From positions 1 through 23,314 of the forward strand of contig JANLTP010000058.1 of NCBI GenBank assembly GCA_031363055.1: DNA of 23,314 nucleotides. Direction: 5' to 3'. The stretch comes from JANLTP01 sp031363055 (GTDB taxonomy: Bacteria > Pseudomonadota > Gammaproteobacteria > Burkholderiales > Burkholderiaceae_E). This document shows, in pieces, positions 1-7,790 of the stretch (positions within the stretch are counted from its first letter, which is position 1; each line of letters opens with the position of its first letter). The notes under the pieces are model-generated. The model had not been told where the DNA came from. It saw nothing but the letters and a program-made list of their open reading frames with translations, and ran no database searches. The translations under genes were made by a program, and so were the position numbers.

Positions 1-99
1 TAACATCGCACGCCGTGCCCGAATCCAGTCTTCAATTTGGGACTCAGTTCCCGCATTTCGTGTCCTCGAAATCGGACTCCGACCCAAGTGCGCTTTAAC
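1..99 (-). repeat. Imperfect palindrome, candidate integron attC-like site
   Basis: This stretch folds into a nested imperfect inverted repeat. The outer arms are TAA plus CGCAC (1-3, 7-11) against GTGCG plus TTA (88-92, 95-97). The middle arms are TTGGG (37-41) with CCCAA (83-87), flanked by AGTTCC (46-51) with GGACT (74-78). The inner arms are ATTTCG (55-60) with CGAAAT (67-72), around a 6-nt loop. The outer arm overlaps the stop codon of the small minus-strand ORF, as in many gene cassettes, and a GTTA at the very edge (minus strand) could begin a core site. Against attC: the 5' box does not match RYYYAAC well, and a bulge of about 25 nt lies on one side only. The integron reading rests mainly on position next to intI. 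Confidence 0.3.
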
Positions 100-331
100 T
101 GTCAATTAGTGGAAAAGGATTCGTTGTATGGTTTCGTCGCATCGTTTTGCTACACGGTTTAGTGGACAAATCGTCAAAGATTTTTACAACAAAGCCAAAC
201 TGGTCCATTGCGCGCTTTTTTATTGATTTCGGTACAAACTTGATCGCATGTTGATCATCTTCCTCGAACACCTGATTTCCGTCAACAATCGCTTCAATAT
301 TGAGCTTAACTCCTGGTTCAGCGTGTGCCAT
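95..331 (-). CDS. Small hypothetical protein, possible integron cassette ORF
   Basis: A 78-codon open frame points away from the integron integrase, the orientation of a first cassette gene. I do not recognise the product. The N-terminal half looks like a natural soluble protein (mixed acidic and basic, for example the EEDDQHAIKF stretch), whereas the C-terminal third is less protein-like, so a frameshifted or decayed gene is possible. No Shine-Dalgarno sequence precedes the ATG at 331. An AGGAG lies inside the frame just after the start. The stop codon falls inside the outer arm of the palindrome at 1-99. A core-like GTTAAGC (minus strand, 310-304) lies within the first codons; if it were the att junction, the start codon would be outside the cassette. 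Confidence 0.4.
   Translation of the reverse strand: MAHAEPGVKLNIEAIVDGNQVFEEDDQHAIKFVPKSIKKRAMDQFGFVVKIFDDLSTKPCSKTMRRNHTTNPFPLIDS
304..310 (-). other. GTTRRRY-type core match, candidate att crossover site
   Basis: On the minus strand this reads GTTAAGC, a perfect match to the integron core consensus GTTRRRY. It lies about 100 nt from the integrase start, a suitable place for the attI crossover, with the small ORF and the palindrome beyond it. A 7-base degenerate motif is expected by chance roughly once per kilobase per strand, so the match is only suggestive. Confidence 0.2.
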
Positions 332-378
332 CGATCATAAGTTCGGTGGCGATTCCGCAGCCTAGTCCGACAGGCTGA

Positions 379-407
379 TTGGAAACCGCTTCAAGTCTGC
401 CTATAAA
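379..407 (+). promoter_or_regulatory. Candidate sigma-70 promoter for the integrase
   Basis: A TTGGAA hexamer (379-384) and a TATAAA hexamer (402-407) are separated by 17 bp. Transcription would begin close to the ATG at 414, so either the message is nearly leaderless or translation starts further in, for example at the ATG at 453. I see no CTG-N10-CAG LexA box here, although many integron integrases carry one. Confidence 0.3.
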
Positions 408-413
408 TGAATC

Positions 414-1511
414 ATGCACGAATCTGGCAAACTATTGACCAATCACAGAAGGATGCCCATTGCGGCCCGCAGCCCAATTTCTGCTGTCGACCATTCCCTG
501 CCAATCGGTGCGTTGATCCATTCGTCAACGCCGGAGCAATTTCCCAAGGGGATGCGCTTTCTCGATCGCCTGCGCTACGCCATTCGTGCCCGTCAATATA
601 GTTACAAGACCGAAATTGCCTACGTCAGTTGGGCCCGCGATTTCATTCACTTTAATGGTCTCAAGCATCCTGCTGAACTCGGCCCGACAGATATTCGGCG
701 CTATATGCATCATCTATCGGTCGACCGACACTGCGCATCGTCAACATTCCGTCAGGCAATGAGCGCGTTGGTGTTTTTGTATTCGCAAGTTGTGGGACGG
801 GAATTGCCCTGGATTGAAGGATTGAGTACCCCGAAAAAGCCGGTTAGGCAACCGGTTGTTCTAACGCCCAGGGAGATTGGCCTTATCTTCGCCCATTTGC
901 AGGGGACCTTGCGATTAATTGGCGAGCTGATGTATGGCACCGGAATGCGCTTGAACGAATGTCTATCATTACGCGTCAAAGATATCGATCTGGAACGTCG
1001 CGAAGTCACAGTTCGAGAAGCCAAAGGCAAAAAGGACCGGCTTACCTGTTTACCGGGCCAGTTAGTGACGCCGCTCGAAGTCCATTTACAGCGTATTCAA
1101 GAATTGTGGGCCTACGATCGCGAAGAGCGCCTACCGGGCGTCTACATGCCTGATGCGCTTGATCGCAAGTATCCTGCAGCAGGTTCGCAATGGAGTTGGT
1201 TTTGGGTATTCCCATCACGAAAACTGGCGCTTGATCCGAGATCGAAAATCTGGCGGCGTCATCATCTGTACGATCAGGCTTTTACGCGCGCATTGAAACG
1301 CGCGGCGCAGGCGGCGGGGGTGGCAAAACCGGTCACGAGCCACGCGCTTCGGCACAGCTTTGCCACTCACTTGATCGAGAATGGTTACGATATCCGCACC
1401 GTCCAGGAATTATTGGGCCACAGCGATGTCAGTACGACACAGATCTATACCCACGTGCTGAACCGTGGCGGACGCGGCGTTATCAGTCCTTTTGATCGGC
1501 TCGATCCGTAA
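414..1511 (+). CDS. intI: Integron integrase (IntI-type tyrosine recombinase)
   Basis: This site-specific tyrosine recombinase would insert and excise gene cassettes at attI and attC sites. The N-terminal SAM-like DNA-binding domain (residues about 50-140, LRYAIRARQYSYKTEIAYV) is followed by the catalytic domain. The catalytic set is complete: R179 (GTGMRLNE), H310 and R313 (HALRHS), H336 (LLGHSD) and nucleophile Y345 (IYTH). The decisive feature is the extra integron-specific patch at residues 247-268 (DALDRKYPAAG then WFWVF), found in IntI proteins but not in XerC/D. The C-terminal GGRGVISPFDRL also fits IntI. The start is uncertain: ATG 414 has no ribosome site, ATG 453 follows AGAAGG directly, and ATG 552 would leave a very short N-terminus. 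Cassettes would be expected on the low-coordinate side. Confidence 0.92.
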   Translation: MHESGKLLTNHRRMPIAARSPISAVDHSLPIGALIHSSTPEQFPKGMRFLDRLRYAIRARQYSYKTEIAYVSWARDFIHFNGLKHPAELGPTDIRRYMHHLSVDRHCASSTFRQAMSALVFLYSQVVGRELPWIEGLSTPKKPVRQPVVLTPREIGLIFAHLQGTLRLIGELMYGTGMRLNECLSLRVKDIDLERREVTVREAKGKKDRLTCLPGQLVTPLEVHLQRIQELWAYDREERLPGVYMPDALDRKYPAAGSQWSWFWVFPSRKLALDPRSKIWRRHHLYDQAFTRALKRAAQAAGVAKPVTSHALRHSFATHLIENGYDIRTVQELLGHSDVSTTQIYTHVLNRGGRGVISPFDRLDP

Positions 1512-1649
1512 AACGTTCTTCTGTAACGCAAGAGTTCATTTATTCAATTGACGCAACCTCGCCGTTAGCTGTATAAATGTACAGTTATAAATTTATCCCG
1601 TCAAGACGCGCTCGAGCAGACGCTCCGAAACTGCTGATGCCCCCTACGG
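1512..1649 (+). promoter_or_regulatory. SOS promoter region of dnaE2
   Basis: The spacer between intI and dnaE2 holds a strong sigma-70 promoter: TTGACG (1548-1553), 18 bp, TATAAA (1572-1577). The -10 element lies inside a LexA box (separate entry), so bound repressor would block RNA polymerase. The leader from the predicted start to the ATG at 1650 is about 65 nt. It contains no obvious hairpin and only a poor ribosome-binding site. Confidence 0.7.
1569..1584. promoter_or_regulatory. LexA-binding site (SOS box)
   Basis: CTGTATAAATGTACAG is a near-perfect match to the enterobacterial-type SOS box, CTG-N10-CAG with an AT-rich centre. It covers the -10 hexamer of the dnaE2 promoter. This is the classic arrangement for repression by LexA and induction after DNA damage. 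Confidence 0.88.
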
Positions 1650-4600
1650 ATGCTCTCCCCCTACGCCGAACTCCATTGCCTCTCGAACTTCAGCTTCCTG
1701 AAGGGTGCCTCGCAACCCGAGGAACTGGTCGAGCGCGCCGCCCACCAGGGTTATAAAGCGCTAGCAATCACCGACGAATGTTCACTGGCCGGTGTCGTGC
1801 GTGCGCACCTGCAGGCCAAGACGACTGGTCTGCACATGATTATCGGCGCGCAGTTCTCGCTGCATGAACTCTGGCCCGAGCACGCACCTCGTCTGGTGCT
1901 GCTGGCGTGCAATCGCAATGGTTACGGCAATCTGTCGGAGCTCATTACGCGCGCGCGGATGCGGGCTGAGAAGGGTTCGTATCGCCTGCTGCGCGAGGAT
2001 CTTTTCGGGGTTGATGATTGTGTGGCGCTGCTGGTGCCGCATCCGAGGGCTTCAGTCGAATCGATCTGCGAGCACGCCTTGTTTCTGCGCGAACGTTGGT
2101 CGGCGTTGTGGATCGCCGTTGAGTTGCTGACCCAGGGTCATGATCAAGTTTTACTCGATAATTTACGCGCTGCTGCCAGTCAAACTGGCATCGCTCTGGT
2201 TGCGGCCGGCGACGTTCAGTTTCATGTCCGTTCACGCAAGAGTCTGCAGGACACCCTGACCGCCATTCGCCTGAACCGCACGGTGCGCGAGTTGGGCTTT
2301 GAGGTCGCACCGAACGCCGAGCAGCATCTGCGCAGCCGACTGCGTCTGGCACAGCGCTACTCGGCTGATCTCTTGGCAGCCACCGTCACCATTGCATCAC
2401 TGTGTACTTTTTCGCTCGATGAATTGCGCTACGAGTATCCGGAAGAAATTGTGCCAAGCGGCGAAACACCTACTTCCTGGCTGCGCAAGCTGACTTACGA
2501 GGGCGTCAAGCTGCGTTACCCGATGAGTCTATGTCAATCGAGCAGCGCAACTGATCCGAGCAGTTCACCTGAATCGAACGAATTACCTGATCCAAGTAGC
2601 TTGCTTGATCCAGGCAGCTCGCCTGATTCAAGCAGCTTGCCCGAACCAGTTCGCGCACAAATAGAACACGAACTCAAGCTCATCGCCGAGCTGCGCTACG
2701 AGCCCTACTTTCTGACGGTCGCGGACATCGTCGCCTTCGCACGTTCCCAAAATATCTTGTGTCAGGGTCGCGGTTCAGCGGCCAACTCAGCGGTCTGTTA
2801 TTGCCTGGGTATTACAGAGGTTGATCCAGCGCGCATGAGTGTGCTGTTCGAGCGTTTCATCAGCAAGGAGCGCAACGAGCCGCCGGATATCGATGTCGAC
2901 TTCGAGCATCAGCGGCGTGAAGAAGTCATGCAATACATCTACAACAAGTACGGGCGTGATCGTGCTGCGCTGACCGGTGTGGTGATCAGCTATCGACCGC
3001 GTTCGGCCATGCGCGATGTCGGCAAGGCGCTCGGTATTGATGCACAACGACTTGAGCAATTATCCAAATCTCACCAATGGTGGGACGGCCGGCATATGAG
3101 TGCCGAAAAACTGACGGCGCAGGGCTTCGATGCGCAATCCCTGGTGGTGCAGCACTGGATCAGCATGACCAATACCTTGATGGGGTTTCCGCGCCACCTC
3201 TCGCAACACACGGGTGGTTTTGTGATCGCGCGCGATCGCTTGAGTCGGCTGGTGCCGATCGAGAATGCCAGCATGGAAAATCGCAGCGTCATCGAATGGG
3301 ACAAGGACGACCTCGATGCACTGGGTCTTTTGAAGGTCGATATTCTCGCGCTCGGTATGCTGTCGGCGATTCGTCGCGCGCTCGATCTGATCGGTGCGCG
3401 GCGCGGCCGGCCGTTTCGCATGCAGGATGTTCCGGCCGAAGATCGCGCCACCTACGACATGATCTGCTGCGCCGATACGGTCGGTGTATTTCAGATCGAA
3501 TCGCGCGCCCAGATGAGCATGTTGCCGCGCCTGCGTCCGCGCAAGTTTTACGATCTCGTCATTGAGGTCGCCATTGTGCGCCCCGGGCCGATTCAAGGTG
3601 GCATGGTGCACCCGTATCTGCGCCGTCGCCAGGGTCTGGAGTCAGTTGATTATCCGCGTGAGGAAATCAAACCGGCGCTGGCGCGCACGCTCGGTGTGCC
3701 AATCTTTCAGGAGCAGGTCATGCAGGTGGCGATTCTGGCCGCCGGTTTTACGCCTGGCGAGGCCGATGCCTTGCGCCGCGCCATGGCCGCCTGGAAACGC
3801 AAGGGTGGACTGGGCGGGTTTTATGAACGTGTTCTGAGCGGCATGCTCGAGCGCGGTTACCAGCGCGACTTTGCCGAACGCATCTTCAAGCAGATCGAAG
3901 GCTTTGGTGAATACGGCTTTCCGGAAAGCCATGCCGCCAGTTTTGCACTGCTGGTCTATGTTTCCTGCTGGATCAAATGCCATGAGCCAGCCGCGTTTCT
4001 GGCTGCCATGTTGAACAGCCAACCGCTGGGGTTTTATGCCCCCGCGCAATTGGTGCGCGATGCGCGTGCCCATGGCGTTGCAGTGCTGCCGGTGGATGTG
4101 CTGCTCAGTCAGTATGAGTGCACGCTGGACGAGGGGGTGGTTGAAGAGGGGTCAAGTGACGAGCGGGCGAGTGACAAGGGAACGCTTGATCGCTGCACCC
4201 CAAGTCACTGCCTGGGCGCCATCCAGCACCGACAGCCGGCGGTGCGCTTGGGCTTGAATCAGATTCGCGGCCTGAATGCCGATGCCGCGCGCCGCCTGAT
4301 TCTGGTTCGCGAACAACAGCTTGAGCTGCGCCGGCAAAATACCGCCCCGCCCGAGAACGAGAACGAGAACGAGAACGAAGTCTTTGCTTTCGACAGTATT
4401 GAAGATCTGGCGCGCTGCGTGCGGCTCGATCAAAGTAGCTTGCATGCTCTGGCACGCTCCGGTGCCTTGCAGGTGCTTGGCGGCCACCGCGCGCACGCCA
4501 ACTGGGAGGTTGCTGCCATCAAGCCGCTGCCGGCCTTGCTTGATGATGTTCGCTTTGAAGAGGCCCCAATCCAGTTGCAACCCTTGAGCGAAGGCGAGGA

Positions 4601-5015
4601 AATCATTGCCGACTACGGCTCGATCGGCATTCCGATGGGTCGTCACCCGCTCGCCTTGTTGCGCCCGAAGCTGGCGCGCTTCGGCATTCAGCCGGCCGAG
4701 GTGCTGAACACCTATCCGAACGCGCGTCTGGCGCGCGCTTGCGGCATCGTCACACATCGTCAAAGACCTGAAACCGCCAAAGGTACGCTGTTTGTAACAC
4801 TCGAAGATGAGACCGGTGCGGTCAACGTCATCGTCTGGCCGGCGCTGGTTGAAACCTATCGCAAGGAAGTGCTGAGTGCGCGGCTCATGACCGTGTACGG
4901 TGTCTGGCAACGCGATGCGGTCAGCGGTGGCGTCACCCACCTGGTGGCGCGCCGAATCGTTGACCATACCGAATTCTTGGGCGAGTTATCGACCCGCAGC
5001 CGCGACTTTCATTAA
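1650..5015 (+). CDS. dnaE2: Error-prone DNA polymerase DnaE2 (ImuC)
   Basis: Alpha-subunit-like C-family polymerase used for damage-induced translesion synthesis and mutagenesis. The N-terminus MLSPYAELHCLSNFSFLKGA is the usual DnaE2 start and opens the PHP domain (about 1-270). The palm has GRGSAANS at 373-380 and the catalytic acids D413, D415 (PDIDVDF) and D564 (KVDILALG). The fingers and tandem HhH region follow, then an OB fold near 1030-1080. At 1121 residues it is longer than most DnaE2 proteins because of three low-complexity inserts: an 18-bp repeat array at residues about 296-333, an acidic/serine stretch near residue 825-855, and an EN dipeptide repeat near 902-909. All stay in frame. 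It normally acts with ImuA and ImuB, whose genes are not next to it here. Transcription is probably LexA-controlled. Confidence 0.97.
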   Translation: MLSPYAELHCLSNFSFLKGASQPEELVERAAHQGYKALAITDECSLAGVVRAHLQAKTTGLHMIIGAQFSLHELWPEHAPRLVLLACNRNGYGNLSELITRARMRAEKGSYRLLREDLFGVDDCVALLVPHPRASVESICEHALFLRERWSALWIAVELLTQGHDQVLLDNLRAAASQTGIALVAAGDVQFHVRSRKSLQDTLTAIRLNRTVRELGFEVAPNAEQHLRSRLRLAQRYSADLLAATVTIASLCTFSLDELRYEYPEEIVPSGETPTSWLRKLTYEGVKLRYPMSLCQSSSATDPSSSPESNELPDPSSLLDPGSSPDSSSLPEPVRAQIEHELKLIAELRYEPYFLTVADIVAFARSQNILCQGRGSAANSAVCYCLGITEVDPARMSVLFERFISKERNEPPDIDVDFEHQRREEVMQYIYNKYGRDRAALTGVVISYRPRSAMRDVGKALGIDAQRLEQLSKSHQWWDGRHMSAEKLTAQGFDAQSLVVQHWISMTNTLMGFPRHLSQHTGGFVIARDRLSRLVPIENASMENRSVIEWDKDDLDALGLLKVDILALGMLSAIRRALDLIGARRGRPFRMQDVPAEDRATYDMICCADTVGVFQIESRAQMSMLPRLRPRKFYDLVIEVAIVRPGPIQGGMVHPYLRRRQGLESVDYPREEIKPALARTLGVPIFQEQVMQVAILAAGFTPGEADALRRAMAAWKRKGGLGGFYERVLSGMLERGYQRDFAERIFKQIEGFGEYGFPESHAASFALLVYVSCWIKCHEPAAFLAAMLNSQPLGFYAPAQLVRDARAHGVAVLPVDVLLSQYECTLDEGVVEEGSSDERASDKGTLDRCTPSHCLGAIQHRQPAVRLGLNQIRGLNADAARRLILVREQQLELRRQNTAPPENENENENEVFAFDSIEDLARCVRLDQSSLHALARSGALQVLGGHRAHANWEVAAIKPLPALLDDVRFEEAPIQLQPLSEGEEIIADYGSIGIPMGRHPLALLRPKLARFGIQPAEVLNTYPNARLARACGIVTHRQRPETAKGTLFVTLEDETGAVNVIVWPALVETYRKEVLSARLMTVYGVWQRDAVSGGVTHLVARRIVDHTEFLGELSTRSRDFH
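2551..2649 (+). repeat. 18-bp in-frame minisatellite inside dnaE2
   Basis: Five degenerate 18-bp units start at 2551, 2569, 2587, 2605 and 2623, and a partial sixth at 2641. Typical units are CTGATCCAAGTAGCTTGC and CTGATTCAAGCAGCTTGC. They encode a hexapeptide of the type DPSSxP, inserted where the PHP domain joins the palm. Because 18 is a multiple of three, copy changes keep the frame. Confidence 0.9.
4353..4376 (+). repeat. (GAGAAC)4 hexanucleotide microsatellite in dnaE2
   Basis: Four perfect GAGAAC copies encode four Glu-Asn dipeptides and are followed directly by another GAA codon. The tract is in the linker before the C-terminal OB-fold region of DnaE2, in an acidic loop where length variation should be tolerated. 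Confidence 0.95.
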
Positions 5016-5055
5016 ACTCTGTCTAAATGTTCGTAAACTTCAGTTAGCGTCGGCC

Positions 5056-6513
5056 ATGCGCAGACCGATCGAACCTCTTCTGGTGCGCCAGACGCTCATG
5101 ATCCTCGTCGCACTCCTTACAGGTTGCTCATTCATGATCCCTTCCGCTTCAACGCCAGAACTCGCCCGCAACTACGCCGAGAAGGCCGTCATCTATGGGC
5201 TGCCTCTGGTGCTCATGGAGCAAACGCGCCAAACCAGCACCGCCAATATCAGTCGGATGACTGGCACAGCCGCGATCGCCAACACCTTTCGCCATGTTCG
5301 GCAACTGAGTAACGCCCGTTCGCGTACGGTCATTCGACCGAATAACGACACGTTGTACTCGGCGGCCTGGCTTGATCTGAGTCAGGGTCCAGTGCAACTG
5401 ACAGTACCGGCCATCCGTGACCGTTACTGGATCATGCCGCTGATGGACGCCTGGACCAATGTCTTTGCCGCAGTCGGCAGCCGCACTCATGCGTCGGTAG
5501 TATCGCAGAGCGGCGCGACCTGGTGGATCGGCCGGTCCACACAACGCCATCTTGTTCCGGCGGGCAGCAACCTCATCGAAGCGCCCACCGATATGGTCTG
5601 GTTGATTGGTCGTATCGAGCTGCGCGGACCGGCTGACCTGCCGGCCGTTCATGCGCTTCAGGACGGCTTCACCTTGAGTCCCGTCGTACCCGCACGCAAT
5701 ATTCCGGCGCTTGCCGACAGAGCGCTGCCGCCGACGGTGGTGCGTGACCTCTCGGCAGTCGAGTTCTTCAATCGTTTGGCGACAATCATGGCGGAACAAT
5801 CGCCCTTACCTCAGGACGCGGCGCCGATTACCCTCTTGGCTGCACTCGGCGTCAAACCGGGTCAACCATTCCCGCCGCAGGACGATACAACCACCACCCC
5901 AACGAATCCCAAGCTGAGCCCCGAATGGCTGCAGGCACTCGAGGAAGGCAAACGCGATGCCTTCGCACAGCTTGCCCAGGCAGGGCTGAGCCGGCGTGAT
6001 CCGAAAAACGCGATGCAATCGAACGGCTGGAATCTGAACAATATGCCAGCGATCGGGCACTTTGGTTCGGAGTACGGCTTGCGGTCGGCTATTGCACTGT
6101 CCGGCCTGGGCGCCTTGCCGCTCGAAGACGCCTGGTACCCATCAACCGATTTTGATGATGAAGGCCGTCGTTTGAGCGGTGAGTTTCGCTACACCATGCA
6201 CTTTACCCGGCAGCAGTTGCCGCCAGCGAAGGCGTTCTGGTCGGTCACGATGTACGACGCCGAGGGCTACTTTATCGATACGCCGACGCAGCGCTACGCG
6301 CTGACCGATCGCGATCCCCTGCACTTTAATGAGGACGGCTCACTGACCTTGACGATCAGTGCCAACGCGCCCGCAAGCCCGCAGGAACATCGAAACTGGC
6401 TACCGGCACCCGCTGGTCACTTTAATCTCACCATGCGCCTCTACGACCCTGCCGAGGGCGCTGCCGCGGGCACCGAAGGGAATCGCTGGATGCCACCCAA
6501 GGTCGTACGTTGA
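5056..6513 (+). CDS. DUF1254/DUF1214 domain lipoprotein
   Basis: A predicted exported lipoprotein of 485 residues. The ATG at 5056 is chosen because it gives a lipoprotein signal: hydrophobic LMILVALLTGC with lipobox LTGC and acylated C24. The frame is open further upstream into dnaE2, but that extension makes no sense. Residues about 35-160 match DUF1254 (YAEKAVIYGLPLVLMEQTR, then RPNNDTLYSAAWLDL). The C-terminal 110 residues match DUF1214 (FWSVTMYDAEGYFIDTP, NWLPAPAGHFNLTMRLYDP). Proteins with this pair are widespread in proteobacteria and have no firmly established biochemical role. It lies 40 bp after dnaE2 on the same strand and could be read from the same transcript, but the weak ribosome site and unrelated function make a damage role doubtful. 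A short duplication spans its stop codon. Confidence 0.88.
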   Translation: MRRPIEPLLVRQTLMILVALLTGCSFMIPSASTPELARNYAEKAVIYGLPLVLMEQTRQTSTANISRMTGTAAIANTFRHVRQLSNARSRTVIRPNNDTLYSAAWLDLSQGPVQLTVPAIRDRYWIMPLMDAWTNVFAAVGSRTHASVVSQSGATWWIGRSTQRHLVPAGSNLIEAPTDMVWLIGRIELRGPADLPAVHALQDGFTLSPVVPARNIPALADRALPPTVVRDLSAVEFFNRLATIMAEQSPLPQDAAPITLLAALGVKPGQPFPPQDDTTTTPTNPKLSPEWLQALEEGKRDAFAQLAQAGLSRRDPKNAMQSNGWNLNNMPAIGHFGSEYGLRSAIALSGLGALPLEDAWYPSTDFDDEGRRLSGEFRYTMHFTRQQLPPAKAFWSVTMYDAEGYFIDTPTQRYALTDRDPLHFNEDGSLTLTISANAPASPQEHRNWLPAPAGHFNLTMRLYDPAEGAAAGTEGNRWMPPKVVR

Positions 6514-6533
6514 ATCAAGTCGTACGCTGATCC
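6499..6533. repeat. Short tandem duplication across the DUF1254 gene stop
   Basis: AAGGTCGTACGTTGAATC (6499-6516) is followed directly by AAGTCGTACGCTGATCC (6517-6533). The copies differ by one substitution and two single-base gaps. The TGA stop of the lipoprotein gene lies in the first copy. Confidence 0.75.
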
Positions 6534-6560
6534 GGCATCCCACTATTGTGGCGTTTCACG

Positions 6561-7778
6561 TTAGCTCGCGTTGACCGCATGCCCCAGATCCCGACACAAA
6601 TCACGCGGATTCTCCAGGCCGACAGCAATCCGGATCAATCCCTCGGAGATACCCGCCTGCTTGCGATCGGCTACTGGCAGCCGGCCGTGGGTGGTACTGG
6701 CCGGGTGGGTAATCGTGCTCTTGGTATCACCCAGGTTGGCGGTGATCGAGATCATCTTGCAGCCGTCGACGAGTTGCCACGAACGCCGTTTGCATTCGGC
6801 ATCGCTCTCGCCGGCCATCTCGAACGATAGCACCGCACCGCCACTCGATTGCTGCGACATCGCCAGCGCATGTTGCGGGTGCGAAGGCAAGCCGGGATAG
6901 AAGACTCGTGCGACCCCGGGTTGTTGTTCAAGCCAGTGAGCCAGCTCGAGCGCATTTGCCGATTGTTTGTCCATCCGCAGCGACAGCGTTTCCATGCCCT
7001 TGATCAGCAGCCAGGCATTAAACGCAGACAGCGTCGGGCCGGTGTAGCGAACCACCGGCTGCAATTTCTCGGTCACGTACTGAGTCGAACCCAGCACCGC
7101 ACCGGCCAGGATCCGCCCCTGACCATCCAGATATTTAGTCGCCGAATGCACAACGATGTCGGCGCCCAGCTCAAGCGGACGTTGCAGGGCGGGTGTACAA
7201 AAGCAGTTATCGACCACCAGTTGGACACCATGGCTGTGAGCTATGTCGGCTATCGCCCGAATGTCCGCTACTTCGGTCAGCGGGTTAGACGGGGTTTCGA
7301 GGTAGAAGAATCGCGTATTGGGCCGCAACGCGGCGCGCCATCGCTCGGGGTTGCTCAAGGGCACATAACTCGTTTCAATGCCGTACTTGCCGAACAGGCC
7401 GAATAACTGAATGGTCGTGCCAAAGACGCCCTGCGAACTGACCACGTGATCGCCGGCTCGCGTCAGGCTCATGAGCACTGACATGATCGCCGACATGCCC
7501 GATGCCGTGGCCAGGCAGGCATCAGCACCCTCCAGCGCCGCCAGACGGTCCTGGAACGTTTGCACGGTTGGATTGCCAAAGCGCGAGTAAATAAAACCGG
7601 GCGCTTCGTTGGCAAACTTTTCGGCCGCGTGTTGCGCACTCTGGTGCACAAAACTTGACGTCAAAAAAATCGGTTCGCTATGCTCGCCGTAATGGGTCCG
7701 CTCAAATCCGGCGCGAACGGCGCGCGTCTCGAAGCCCCATCCATCGTCGCCCACCGGGTCGTCTCTTTCATTACTCAT
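6561..7778 (-). CDS. metZ: O-succinylhomoserine sulfhydrylase
   Basis: PLP enzyme of the Cys/Met metabolism family. It makes homocysteine directly from O-succinylhomoserine and sulfide, bypassing cystathionine. Residues about 20-70 carry the fold signature (TRAVRAGFERTHYGEHSEPI, YSRFGNPTVQTFQDRLAALE). The PLP lysine is K215 in HSATKYLDGQGR. That motif and the total of about 405 residues favour MetZ over MetB or MetY. Candidate starts are TTG 7784, ATG 7781 and ATG 7778. GGAAG at 7790-7786 sits 7 nt from ATG 7778, the preferred choice. The gene is convergent with the DUF1254 gene. Its leader has its own promoter, a SAM-II riboswitch and a terminator, so end-product control by S-adenosylmethionine is expected. 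MetZ following purF is a familiar order in beta- and gammaproteobacteria. Confidence 0.95.
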   Translation of the reverse strand: MSNERDDPVGDDGWGFETRAVRAGFERTHYGEHSEPIFLTSSFVHQSAQHAAEKFANEAPGFIYSRFGNPTVQTFQDRLAALEGADACLATASGMSAIMSVLMSLTRAGDHVVSSQGVFGTTIQLFGLFGKYGIETSYVPLSNPERWRAALRPNTRFFYLETPSNPLTEVADIRAIADIAHSHGVQLVVDNCFCTPALQRPLELGADIVVHSATKYLDGQGRILAGAVLGSTQYVTEKLQPVVRYTGPTLSAFNAWLLIKGMETLSLRMDKQSANALELAHWLEQQPGVARVFYPGLPSHPQHALAMSQQSSGGAVLSFEMAGESDAECKRRSWQLVDGCKMISITANLGDTKSTITHPASTTHGRLPVADRKQAGISEGLIRIAVGLENPRDLCRDLGHAVNAS

Positions 7779-7790
7779 CATCAATCTTCC

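Noticed and set aside
331..413. A LexA box in front of intI, as seen in many integrons
   Set aside because: No CTG-N10-CAG or close variant could be found in this stretch on either strand.
1524..1567. TAACG and CGTTA inverted arms after intI, resembling a small attC site
   Set aside because: Arms are only 5 bp, the spacing is too short for attC, the ends do not match RYYYAAC and GTTRRRY, and the right arm runs into the dnaE2 promoter. Best explained by chance.
6540..6551. CCAC-TATT-GTGG hairpin between the convergent DUF1254 and metZ genes as a terminator
   Set aside because: The stem is only 4 bp and there is no T-run on either strand.
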